From: Panorpa germanica
Taxonomy: Eukaryota; Arthropoda; Insecta; Mecoptera; Panorpidae
Direction of reading: 5' to 3'
Assembly (NCBI GenBank): GCA_963678705.1
Contig: OY783203.1
Location: 26,518,535 to 26,582,534, forward strand
Length of the DNA stretch: 64,000 bases
In this document: positions 1 through 12,120 of the stretch, one piece after another
Layout: each line of letters starts with the position of its first letter
Position numbering within the stretch: the first letter of the stretch is position 1
The notes under the pieces: model-generated
What the model saw: the letters and a program-made list of their open reading frames with translations, nothing else
Told to the model about the DNA's origin: nothing
Databases searched by the model: none
Position numbers and translations under genes: made by a program

Positions 1-3000
1 ACCTTCCTGCTTTAAGCTCACATAGCTACACAACATATCACATCACCGTCGCATAGGTAAACAAACCAATAATGCTGTTAATGTTATTACTACAAATATG
101 CATTGTTTTGTTTTGTATGTTTACTTTTTAAGGAAAGTTTTTTAAATAAATTATACAAATAAATCTATTTATAATATTTGTATATTATATGACATATTTT
201 AATTTTAATAGTTGCGAGTAGAAATAGATTACTGTCCACCATTATGCAGTTCTCGATTTATTCTTTCAAGTAATCTAGAGGATATGATTATGGAGTTATG
301 TAGGGTATGTTAAATATGTGTAATTGTGAAATATTCAATTAATTGTCCTTCATTTTTTAATGTATAATATTAGAAAATTAAAATTTCTTCGTAGGATTTA
401 GACTAATAATATTTTAGAGTAATATCAAATCATGTATACAAATTTCAACATATATCATTAAGGGGCAGTGGTGCAGTTTATAATTTGGTTGATGACTTCC
501 TTATAATCACAATTTGCTTGCTTCAACATAGTTCTTATTAACTCAAGATATTTGAAATAAACTCATCAAGGTTAATAAGTATATTTAATTCCATTTCTGT
601 TCAAATGTTATGCCTCTGTTCACACGAACTGTCCGTTATGTAATTTATGCATTTATGCGCAGGCGCAGAACTGCTCGAACACCCATATGTTTCACGATAA
701 CGGTAACATATTGAATGTTTTCAGAACTAAAATTGGGGTGTAAGTTGGATAAACACACGTTCCTAAAAATAATAACGAATTTCAAATAATTGTGTTAAAA
801 TCATCAACGTACGCAGTATGTGAGGTTGAGGATACACACCTAAATTAAATTTTATTTAATAGGCGGATGGACTATCGTCAACTCGGCCTCTAAATTTTTG
901 AAAATTAACCAATTTCTATATCTACGTAAAAATCGTCACTGGACTAAAAATGACTTAAGTTGTTGCATTTGCAATTGCAATTGTATTGATGATTTTTAAA
1001 AATTGTGTAGAAGAATTTAAAGAAGAACAAACATGTTACAATATGAAATATTTGTATATGCAATAGGTGTTATATTTCCCATAAATATGTTTTAGAAAAA
1101 TTACCAGCGATTATTATTTGTTTTAATTTGTAAATTGGTAATTGTATTCAACTTTTTTCGGTCAATGTGAAGGCAAGAGCCCCGTTTGCTACTACTTGCG
1201 GACTGCTATGCCCTTGCATTTGAATAAAACAAATGTATACATTTTTGTGTCAGTTGTACAGTGAAAGGAAAAGCATAATCCATTTTCAAATAAAAAGTGA
1301 ACTAGGATGTCGAGCCACCATCTGCCCACCCGCATTTTATAATTTATTTTATCGATTACCATTTACCGTAGATATACAAAACGATTTGTTATCATACTTT
1401 AAAATGAGTTATTGTATTGCATTAATTTGTAAGCACAACCCAATAAAATAAATTGTATTCAATAAACATGACAAGAACCACAGTGTAATTATTAAATTCA
1501 AATGTTGTCACAACCGAGCTGGGCTGGGCTGGGCTGCTTTAATAATTCGTGAAAATATAAAAAACTCCTTTAAATTTATTATTGTTTGTAGAATATTTAA
1601 AGAACAGTGGATAACATTTTTAATGAACATAATTGCAATCGTTTTATAGAAAAAGTTAACAGCAAAAGTGACAAAACGAACACACCCGCCATATGTTTAC
1701 ATATAATGCGTCATAGCTAACAAACTTGAGTCACTCGATGTTACAACTTTAGTAGTAAATTTAGCCGCACCATGGTCTGGCGCTGCTTTTCGTTATATTC
1801 ATGCGTATACGCATTGACAAAGAACTATGGATGAGTCTTTTGAGGCTGCTTGCTTGTTTGAAATGAGATACTTCTTGTGGACTAACATGACATGCTACGC
1901 CAGTTGTATATAATTCTTCAATTAAAGCTAGTTAACAAAATGTTACTGATATCAATTATTATAGAAATAGTAATAACAGTATAAGCCTGCTTTGTCATTT
2001 GTCATAATGTTCGTTGCGGAAACTTTTATTTATGTTAGTGCTGCCATCTTGAAATCAAATTATACACATTCTAACTTATGTTTTGCAGGAAAATCTCATT
2101 TTTATCATTTTTATGTAAAGTAGTCATTATTAAGGCTTATTGACGATCCTTATTGTTGTTTTCCTATAATATCTAGGATCAAATGTTTCCACTCATAAGA
2201 TAAATTTTATTCGTCCAATGTGAAAAATTAGTACATATATACCCAATTACAATTCTACTGTTGAGGGGACCTTAACTGATATCAGAATCCTAGAACAAAC
2301 GATTGAAAATTATTTGCTGGTCAAAATATTACTTCTTTGTCTCTCTTCTTTATATACGTCTTTAAATAAAATTTTTTGAAATAAAATGAGTTCATTACAA
2401 ATGTTGCTTTAGTTTATCTAGTGCCTGATAAGCAGGCAACTATTCATACATAAACTTTACGGTACCAATTAGCTAAATAAATAAAACATCATTTGAATAG
2501 TTTCTATCGTTAGTACACAACACAAACAAACCAACTCTGGAGTCATCATCCTCATCGTCATTACAAGCAAGACAGCATCCAGCGGCAGACTTGTTTTGAT
2601 GCTTTTGACTTCTGTATCGAACGGGACGCAGGTCATAAAACTCATTTAGGGTGCATACGCATACTGCATACAATTATACTCAAATACAGTATATTCTTTA
2701 TGCGAGTAAACAAAATCACAGAATATTATTTTAGGTAACCGATTGTAGCCGATCCAAACACAAAAATAAATATCTGGTTTTGTATAGGTTGTGTGCTGTG
2801 TGCTGGTGTGTATGTAACTTATTTTGTAGGTGGGGATATTGTATTAGTGGTGGTGGGGATGATTTGAGATTATACTACCTTGAACGGGTTCATTCAACTC
2901 TATAAACAGATGTAATCTCTCTGTCTTTCCAGTCTACTATTTTCAAGAGCGGTTACGTTGTCTGATTAGTATTCCTCTACTTCTTACAGTTCGTGTTTCT

Positions 3001-5254
3001 CAACTCTTCGGACTTGTACCGTAGGAATAGGGGAAAGGGGTGAAAGAGACCCAGTGTTTATCAGTACTTGTAGTAGTAAGGTACTCTGACTGACTATACT
3101 GAATGTACGTAACACGTGTATTATTATTATTAACACTATAATTATAATTACCAAAAAAAGGTCTCACTGAAATATTCAATTAAATACGAAAAAGACGTTC
3201 CAAACTGTATTCAAATTTTTATATTTTTCTCTTAAACAAAAATCTGATACGTGAGGTATGGAGGGGGTTTATACTATGACGTCACACATTTGAAAGAAAA
3301 ACATTTTTTTAGTTTTAGCTGCGTAATTTAATTTTTTTTTGTTTAAATTTCCTATAATATATTAAAAATGTTATTACTTAAAAGCAGCACAATCAGTGCC
3401 GGCCAAAACATTTTTTGCATGGCGGGCGACTATGGTTTCTAACTGCAAGAGTAAGTTGTAGCTTCATTTTTGTTGCATTAAAATTTAAGGAAAGTAGGCC
3501 GTAATAGCTACTGTAGTTTAGGGTTACAGATAGGAAGTAAAACGAAAAAAAAGTTAAATTTTGGTTGCAAAACGTTTTTACGTTAATTTTTACGTATCAT
3601 TGTATCAACTAACATCGATTATAAATACAGGCAGCAGTTCTCTTACTATATTGAACTTGACCACATCGTCGGCTCTTGCGTTGCGTATACTGACTGACGT
3701 ACCATGCTGCGCTTATACTGGCTGGTACATTTGATTTGTGTTCTTTGCAAATGTCACTGAATTGTTAATACTATATTTCAACATTATTATTGATTAATTT
3801 GTTGCCCGGCTGAGTACAATTTTATGAAATTGGAAAGATCAGATAATTTATCCAACAGTACAGTATGTGATGACCTTGAGTTAGTTTATTTTAATTTATT
3901 TTTCAGAAAAAATATAAAATTTGAAGTACCAATTAAGTAAGGATTTTTTTATATGAAAAACAAATTGAAAAAAACCTAAACCTATGTCTTATAAAAAACA
4001 TCAAATCAACATTCTTTTAGGAAACTTTTTTTTAGGGTTGAATTTATAATGTAACGCTAGATTAGCATCTATGTGCATTGCGCACTCTCACAAACATTGT
4101 AGACTGTGGTGTTTGTAACAGAGTGCTATTTGTTAACCTGGATAGAGGAGCCCATTCTTACACGCCAACCATATTTAGTTACAATATTATGTACTCCATC
4201 TGGACATACTCGTATTCTATTTGAAAAGTATATTTCACATTATTATCATCGACATTAATCAGCATGTGTTGGCGTTCAACCTCTTATAAAAATATATTTA
4301 TTGTATGATATATAAATACTAATTATTATAATTATATTTAAATAATAATTCTGCTATTGTTTTAGAGTGTTACTCGCTATTTTTATTTCAAATGCTCTAA
4401 AAATGTCACAGGCAAAATTTCTTATTGATTGAAGCATTGCCGACTTAAACACAAAAATACGGAAAGCAAGCCTTGAATCATTTCGTAAACGTTGTCATGA
4501 CGCAGAAAGCGTAAAGGGGCTTGAATTAGGTGTGTCAAGTGCTGATTGAGAGAAAGTGGAACGAGGAGGGTAGCTGTATTATAGAAATAAATGTATTAAT
4601 AATTACATATATAAATATATTTTTTATTCAAATCAATATTACCAGAACGTTAATACAACGCTATCGAATGTCGTTTCATGTGATTTGATGTGATTCATTT
4701 TGCATCAAATTGAATTAACAACATTATAATTCTTATCTGCGGTGCAGTGAGCCAAACCCGACTTCCCACTATTACTGTTGTCTATCTCTCTTTCTCTTGA
4801 GAAATCGAATAGTTAATAGTAGTATAATAGCATATACTCGTAAAGTAGTGTTAACCCAGGTCAAAATATAAAACCATTTTGTACCATTCGTACATTCAGA
4901 TATAGCATATTTGAGCTTTTCATTACACCCCTCTTCTTAAATTTATTTGTATTTATAATAATTTGTTTCATTGTTCTGCCGGTACAGCGTTTACCGCCAT
5001 TCGATAAATAGTAAATCACTTATTTTTATTTGTAGTACATAGCAACAAAAGTGACAATTTATTGTTACTGTTATAATAATGACGAAAAAGGATATTTAAG
5101 ATAGATTTGAAGTCAACGGGGACTAGATACAATTAATTTCTATTAACTTATGTGTTCACACAACACACTGACAACGTTACCAGTTCTAATTAATTAATAA
5201 CAAATTTCAAATATATTCAATTTATAAAAATTAATGTATTTTTTTTAATTGCAG
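1..5254. other. Non-coding AT-rich stretch, probably intronic
   Basis: No gene could be recognised with confidence here. The stretch probably lies in one or more introns of the gene whose terminal exon begins at 5255. It holds simple AT-rich sequence, a short GGGCT repeat near 1521-1535, and local GC-richer patches near 2520-2690, 2930-3060 and 3660-3740. One open stretch at 212-304 has good splice sites on both sides, and another lies on the minus strand at 2473-2673. Both are too short to call as genes and are discussed under findings. Confidence 0.5.
1521..1535. repeat. Short GGGCT tandem repeat
   Basis: Three perfect GGGCT units in a row, preceded by a degenerate unit (GAGCT), in otherwise AT-rich sequence. 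A microsatellite too short to carry an obvious function. Confidence 0.7.
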
Positions 5255-5376
5255 ATTACTTGAAACAGCGAAAACGACTCAGTAACTCCCATTCCCACAA
5301 TGCAAAGAAAATTGACCAACGTCCGCCGAAACGGGCCCGCCTTTCAACGCCATCTCAAATAGCATCTTCCAGTTAA
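5255..5376 (+). CDS. Terminal coding exon, Cip/Kip-like C-terminus (partial)
   Basis: A pyrimidine-rich acceptor (TTTTTTTTAATTGCAG) precedes an exon that reads open for 39 codons in phase 1 and ends in TAA. The phase-1 entry makes the first codon xAT, so Asp, Tyr, His or Asn. The residues start YLKQRKRL and end with a second basic cluster, PPKRARL, followed by STPSQIASSS. A PIP-box end followed by basic residues and a C-terminal basic nuclear signal is the arrangement of the p21/p57/Dacapo CDK-inhibitor C-terminus (p21 TDFYHSKRRL, p57 SDFFAKRKR...PRKRLR). The CDK-binding N-terminal domain is not in the window and would lie to the left. The exon is also GC-richer than its surroundings. The identity is inference from a short motif. 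Another nuclear protein with a basic tail is possible. Confidence 0.45.
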
Positions 5377-8276
5377 ACTACACGAAGATCAGCTTAGAAA
5401 GTACACCAGCGATCTCACATTAAAAAACACTATAATTATTATATAAAATATATATTTAAGTACAATTTAAAATTAGTTTTATAAAAACACAACTTGAATG
5501 GAACTACGATTCGTTCTAATTTTTTTTATTTATTATATTTTTAGGCTTAATATTTTTCCGAGGTGATCTCTATTTGTTTTTTATTTTTGAAACAGTTTGT
5601 TTTTAATTATTTTTTCAGCAAAAAAATAAAACATTTTTTTATTGTTATGTTTTCTGAAAAATATAGAAATTAGTGGATTTAATAGTTGTTGTTATTAGTT
5701 ATTGTTTTATACTAAACAACAAATATCAAAAATCACTACAAAAAGTGCCATTTTCAACAATATTTTGAAAAGTGTTTCATTTCTTACAATCAAAAATTAA
5801 TTAAAAACAACATTAATATATAATATTTTGTAAATGTAAAATATATATAATATTTTTTCTAGATAACTTACTTTTAAGAAAAGAGCAACTAACAATGAGG
5901 TGAACTATGGATATTATGCTTTGATTTGATCGTTTCAACAAAGATCAGAACCTAAAATCAATTGTTCGATCAAAATCAAACTTAACCCATGCAAATGCAC
6001 ATAACTGCATTGTCCGAAAATAAACATCCATCATAAACAAATGTGCTCTAGATGTTAATAATAGTAATACAAGTATGATTTCAAAAAATCATCAAAATGA
6101 AAATCTTTCCATAAACAATTTTTTTGTTATGGAATCTTGTTTTTTATAAGGAAAATGTCAACAAACCATAAAATAATTCAACAAACAAAAATGATATTTT
6201 AATATAAGAATTTGAATTATAAACTATATGTTAATGTAACAAACAATATAATTATGGAATATGTAATTGAATTTGATCAACTCTCTCGAAATTTCAAGTC
6301 TTTGCCAACGGATGGCATGGATCTATTATTTTGGTGATTTTGGGCTTATTTCTGATTTAGTCATAAACTATACTTCTATTTACTGTAGAAGAAGTAAAAA
6401 TGATTATGTTTAGAAGATGTTAGAAGAATCGCGCCATTAGTGCCAAATGAACAATATATTTTAACAACTGCTTTCTAATAATTCAAATACCATCTACGAG
6501 TATGTCGCTATAAATTTATTCGCCCAAAAGAAAAATGTAGTAACGTGCAATATCAAGCGTTGTACTTTTAGAAATGTTATAATTTTTAACATATATTACC
6601 GGTCCGCTAATGTCATTTTAAAATTAATAATTATAATTTATATAATATATATATACAATATAATTATAATTTATTATTTTTATTGGAAAATGTCGTCCGT
6701 GTTCAGAATGTTCAATATATAGTTAAAATTTAATTGTATTTGAATCACCTTCTTTGCGAAATGTTTTAAAGAAGTTTTAACATCATGGAACAATTCGCAA
6801 GAAATGTTATTCAGTTATTGTTGTATGAACTACACACTATTAATAAAAATGACTATTTTTGTAAACCGATACAAATTCTAAATAAATTCAACTCACAGTG
6901 AATATACTAAATTCGGCTATGTAGTAAAACTGTACTAGTTCTTTGTGTACGGATTGCAATAGTGTCTAAAATCAAAATACTTGAAACAGACTAGAAAAAG
7001 AATCCTTACTCACATCATACTGAAATTTCATATATTTCCTTTATGTAACAGCATATACGACAGGTCTATTGTTCATGTTAATTGTACAGCAGTGACATAG
7101 TTCACCAAGAATCTAATATACATAAATAATCTGTTAATTGTTTTTTTATTTACACATTGGTACCAATATTAATCCTGTTTTATTTAATAGTTTGAATATT
7201 ATGTAGATATATTTTATCTCTCAATGTAATCAATAAAACAAACAAATCAGTAAAATTTAAAATATGGTGCAGAATAATTGTTTGATATAAACCGATGATA
7301 TCCGATATACCGTTCCTTCTGGCTCCTACTGCGACAAGGGCGGACAAGGGTTCCTCTCAATCTGTCTCAATCCGTGAAGACACGGAACAATGCATTTCTT
7401 AGGTGCTGTATCACCCGAGCGGTTTTATTTTAAATAACAAAATGTAATAACTGGTAACGTATATTTTTATCATGATTTCAAAGCCAAGAACCATGACAAA
7501 TTCTTAGATCTAAATCAAAATGTTGAATACATTGTGAGAAAGTGTATTGTAAGAAGTTAATTTCAAAAAACCGTTTTTAATTTGTGGATTTCTTTGAGAT
7601 TTTTAATCTTTAATAATAATGTGAATCATTTACAGTGAATCATTATAGTATACAACTTGTAATTTAAATAATTTTCAAGTTTTATTTCCACTCACTGACT
7701 TTTAGTGTTAATTTAAGGTTTTACCCTAAAATGTGTTTTTCAGCTTTTGAAATATAAAGAAATAAAATAATGAAAATCACTGACGCATGATTTCACAGGT
7801 TCAAAGTTACATATTAACAAAAACTGTTAGTGGGAATGGGGCTTTATGCTAAAAATTATTACTCCGATTGTGCTGCTGAATATCTGATTGTCATATTTAA
7901 AAATTAATGTAACCACAATTAGAATATTTATTTATTTCTTTGCTTTATGTAATCGAAGTACTGTAACAGTGAGAAACTTTATAAATTTAAAACGAGGAAG
8001 TTTATAAATAGAAAATTACAGATTGACATTACCGTACTTGTGTTAAATTAAGTTTCGATATCTTATAATACAACCTGACTGATTTTTGCATAACACTGCG
8101 ACAAATCTCATCGACTATTATAGAAACAGATTCTCATGACAATTTAAAAATAATAATAATTTATTATAAAATATAACAATTTTAATATGTTCTTAAATTA
8201 TACAAAAGAAACTAAATATATCTAGTTGTACATTATAAAACCAAAGTCACTCCTTCCATTAATAACATAACATGTA
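5377..8276. other. 3' UTR and intergenic sequence
   Basis: Presumed 3' UTR of the exon ending at 5376, then intergenic sequence up to the NIP7 stop. AATAAA-type hexamers occur (for example in AAAAAAATAAAACA near 5625). No long open frame is convincing. A GC-richer patch at about 7300-7400 has no splice or start context I would trust. Confidence 0.5.
8160..8165 (-). terminator. NIP7 polyadenylation signal
   Basis: TTTATT on the plus strand is AATAAA on the minus strand, about 110 bp downstream of the NIP7 stop codon. This is a typical distance for a compact insect 3' UTR. The assignment rests on motif and position only. Confidence 0.5.
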
Positions 8277-9073
8277 TTATATTAAGGTGTCCTCCGCTCG
8301 AATGTATTCTCCTATATCAGCTTGGTGGAAACACACATTAGCAATAGGATCCGCATGTTTACACTCGGCAGTTGTTTTAGCAGCCACCCCAAATCCAAGG
8401 GGAAGATCTGACATCGAGTAAACCACAACTCCGCTGTATTTTTGAGTGTTTTCTGTAATCCGACCTAGACCAGATTTCAAAACATTATTTCCATATAAAA
8501 ATTGTTGTTCTGCTGACGGTTTCAACCAGATTTTGTACTGGGCGTATGGTGCTAAGAAACTTAATGCTGTTATGTGTAATCTAAAACTATTTTTCTTGGT
8601 GAATTTTCCAAAACAAGTTCCTGCTGATATTAGATGAATAGGAGTTACAGTTAGTGCCAGTTGTAGATTTTTCTCAGATAGGTAATATACCCGGTCTTTA
8701 TGTTCTCTGAAACAATAGGTTCCATCTGGTCGATCGATCAAGTGTCTAATATTTTCCCCTATGCTGAAATTAAACAGAAACCATTAATTAAATCAAAATG
8801 TAAGTTCAATTTATATTTTGCACAACGAAAAAGTTGTCAATTTTACAGGTAGAGGCAGACATTTATTGTCTATGATTATAATTAATAGATTATTTATTCT
8901 ATTTCAACTACTATTTAAAATATTTACAATATTTAAGATATTCACAATACCTATTAAAATTTTATAATTCAAAATATTTATTTTAAGGTTAAAAACATTT
9001 ATATTTTTAAAACTTACTATTTTGATAATTTCTCAAATAAAATCTTGGTTCGTTCATCTGATAATCGTTTCAT
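8277..9073 (-). CDS. Nip7: 60S ribosome biogenesis factor NIP7
   Basis: Two exons on the minus strand: exon 1 at 9073-9018 (ATG to a GTAAGTTT donor, phase 2) and exon 2 at 8763-8277, joined as TA|C (Tyr). The total is 543 nt, or 180 residues, which is the standard length of NIP7. The start reads [19 protein letters not shown]. The body carries the strongly conserved family blocks [56 protein letters not shown] and [14 protein letters not shown]7 has an N-terminal alpha/beta domain and a C-terminal PUA RNA-binding domain (roughly residues 95-170). In the family it binds pre-ribosomes in the nucleolus and nucleus and is needed for 27S/pre-60S and other rRNA processing. The gene is divergent from VPS29 and shares its promoter. 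Nothing looks degraded. Confidence 0.97.
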
Positions 9074-9520
9074 TTTCGGAAAATCACTGACTTTTCTTTA
9101 CTAAATATAAAACTTAACAACAAAGCACGTGTTACAAATAAAAACTTTGTTTAACTTCAACTTCAACTGTGTTCAACTGAAATAAAATGACACCAACACG
9201 AGCTACTAGAAATTAACGCCTGTGAATTGCGAAAAGCAGCACTGTTTACCGTAGCTTTATTAAAAAAATAATTGGTACGCCTCTTAGGTCGGTATTACAG
9301 GCTTCGTATAAAAATTTTAGTATTGCCACAAGATGAAATTTCAGTAGAAATTTTAACAGATTACACTATTAGTTCTTGGTTCTTCTGTATCCACAAGTGT
9401 CAAAAGTAAAACATTTTGACATGAGCAACTTTTTTATCATTTATTAAATACTTTTATATATTTTTGTGCATGAACCAGATAGTTATTAATAAGGATAAAT
9501 AATTAATTTAAAGAACAAGA
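9074..9520. promoter_or_regulatory. Divergent promoter region NIP7 / VPS29
   Basis: 447 bp separate the two start codons of the head-to-head housekeeping genes, so both promoters and 5' UTRs must fit here. The part next to NIP7 (9120-9310) is GC-richer than the rest. I see no convincing TATA box in a fixed position for either gene, as expected for dispersed housekeeping promoters. Bidirectional use is inferred from geometry alone. Confidence 0.6.
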
Positions 9521-10531
9521 ATGGTAGGTTAGCGTTATATGATTGTATATAATCTTGTGTGCTTACGAAAATATGACGAAATATATTTTACAAAATTTTA
9601 GTTGGTTTTGGTTCTTGGAGATTTACACATTCCTCACCGATGTAGCAGCTTACCAGCTAAATTTAAGAAGCTGTTAGTTCCTGGAAGAATTCAACATATT
9701 CTATGTACAGGGAATCTCTGCACTAAAGAGTCTTTTGATTATCTGAAAACACTAGCAAATGATGTTCATGTTGTTAGAGGAGATTTTGATGAAGTAATTT
9801 TTTTTATAAGTATGCTATAAATTACATGTAATAAGTTGTTATTTATATCAAATATATGATTAAACATTAAATGATATACGCCCACTTAATAACTTGCATT
9901 GCATATTTTTATTAATATTTAATATTCGAATAAATTTTCTTTTTAATCTTACAGAATTTAAACTATCCAGAACAAAAAGTTGTCACAGTGGGACAATTTC
10001 GAATCGGTTTATCACATGGTCATCAGGTAATTACAATAGATAAAATCGCTTTAAATATTAGAAATTATCTATATATATATTTTATTATTATATTTTACCT
10101 TCTAGGTGGTGCCATGGGGTGATCCAGAATCATTGGCATTGATTCAGCGGCAGTTAGATGTTGATATTCTTATATCCGGCCATACTCATAAATTTGAAGC
10201 TTATGAGCATGACAATAAATTTTATATAAATCCGGGATCTGCTACTGGAGCGTATAATCCACTTGACACGTTAGTACTATTTCTTTTCGAAAACACTTCG
10301 CTACTATCTTTCACTATCACTATCTTTTTTATTTCATGTAGTTTTGACACATACTTTCATTTTTAAATCAATGTATAAATTTTAATGATCGATTAAATAT
10401 GTGTTGCTTTTAGATCAGTTATACCTTCATTTGTTCTAATGGATATCCAGAGCACGACAGTGGTGACGTACGTATACCAGCTGGTGGGTGATGAGGTCAA
10501 AGTTGAAAGAATCGAATATAAGAAAACATAA
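9521..10531 (+). CDS. Vps29: Retromer subunit VPS29
   Basis: Five exons: 9521-9523, 9602-9793, 9955-10026, 10106-10269 and 10414-10531, totalling 549 nt and 182 residues, the same length as human VPS29. Exon 1 carries only the ATG, followed directly by a GTAGGT donor. Exon 2 starts in phase 0 with [14 protein letters not shown], which gives the family start M-LVLVLGD. Conserved metallophosphoesterase-fold motifs are visible: [55 protein letters not shown] and [16 protein letters not shown]29 lacks robust phosphatase activity in animals. It acts as a scaffold with VPS35 and VPS26 in the endosomal retromer and retriever complexes for cargo recycling. All intron phases agree and no residue of the fold core seems lost. 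Confidence 0.97.
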
Positions 10532-12120
10532 AATTTAATCTAAACTTTATTTTGTTATAATTATTTTTATTGAACCAAAAACTCAATATTTACAATTTTA
10601 TAAGTATATTTATTTTAAAAGTCAATCATGTATAAACAATAATCTAAACAATAATTTAATATTCAATTTTATGATTTTTAATGTTATATTTATTATAACA
10701 TAAATTAACTCTTTAAATTGTTTTACGCAATTTATTTGAATTTTGATATTTTACATATATTTCTATATAAATAATGGAAAATAACCAGTCTAATAGACAA
10801 CTATATTTCAAATACTTTATGAAAATAATTGAATTTTGAATATGCAATTACAGTATCACATGAGTTTTAAAGAATACTGTAGTAGCATTGTGTCATCTTA
10901 TTTCTTTTATAGTCACTTTTACATATGTTCTATTATGTTTATATAATAATATACAGTTTATAAATTTAAATAGGAATACTATTATTCATTTCGGTTGAAA
11001 ATGATTTTGGCAGAACTGTTACATTTACATACGATTCTCAAATATGTCGTTTATTTACAATCATCAATTAATATAAATTTTACGAGATAAAGAAGTTGTG
11101 CGTAACAAGAATAAGGATATATTCGTTTCGGATATTTTATTGTATCTTATACATTATATTATGCATTTCATTTATATATATATATATTATGCAGTCCATG
11201 AATTCTTGTATTTGAATTAATAGTTAAATTTACAGTTTTAGTAAATTTGGTATGCAAATCTATTTTAATTATTAAAATATGTTATAGAGGATCAATTTGA
11301 AGTGTAAATATTTCAAATCAAAAATACACATAAATAAAAATAATAATATTTTTTTTAATTTGAAAAGTATGTTATACCGTGTGTAAAATTGATTTCTCCT
11401 TATTTTATTGTTCACAGATATTTGCAGAAAAAATTAACACTTATGCAGTATACTTAAAAACACGTTCGCTAGATATTAAACAAATCCACTCTATTAGTTA
11501 TAATGCGGAGATCACTGGTTTTTTAAATCAAAAAAATCTTTAATAACAAAGCTCTTTTATGTGTGATACTTCAATCTTTAAATATCAACACAACGTGTTT
11601 CAACTAATACCGGATGTTTATTTACAATATCTCACGTTTCCGAAATCGATATGTTGAACCAAGAAGCGATACAATTTAAAAATTCAATTGCATCGAAAGG
11701 GTTTCTAATGTACGTAAACAAAATAAAAGAGTATAAACTAAAGCGTTACGAAATTATTAAAATTTAAGGCTTCCAAAAACAAAAATTTGTTGAGCTTTCG
11801 TTCAAATATCTTCAAGGAACTTATACATTATAAAATTTGACTATCTTTGAGATATAAACATATTCTTACAAAACGGATGTGCCAAAAAATATAATTAAAA
11901 CAAAAACCAGTTCTAGTAGGCATTAAGTTAAATCTGGTTAAATCAGTTAAGGGCTAAAGCAAAATACTAAATGCACTAGTTAGTCATTTACATTCAAATC
12001 AGGCAATACTTATGTGAGGCATCAATATGGTGGATCAGCTGTTTTACTCAACAAACAATAGATTTGTTATGCGAATATTTAACGCATCAATACAGGTAAT
12101 GTAGCCATGTATTTGCTAAT
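10532..12120. other. VPS29 3' UTR and intergenic sequence before sol
   Basis: Very AT-rich sequence with no recognisable gene. It must contain the VPS29 3' UTR and, towards 12000, the promoter and 5' UTR of the calpain gene. A block near 12000-12060 is slightly GC-richer and may be near the transcription start. An AG|GTAATG sequence near 12095 could be a 5' UTR splice site, but this is not proven. Confidence 0.45.

Noticed and set aside
7300-7400. GC-rich patch that might be an exon
   Set aside because: The longest frame is about 25 codons and no proper acceptor or start is seen. It is left as intergenic.
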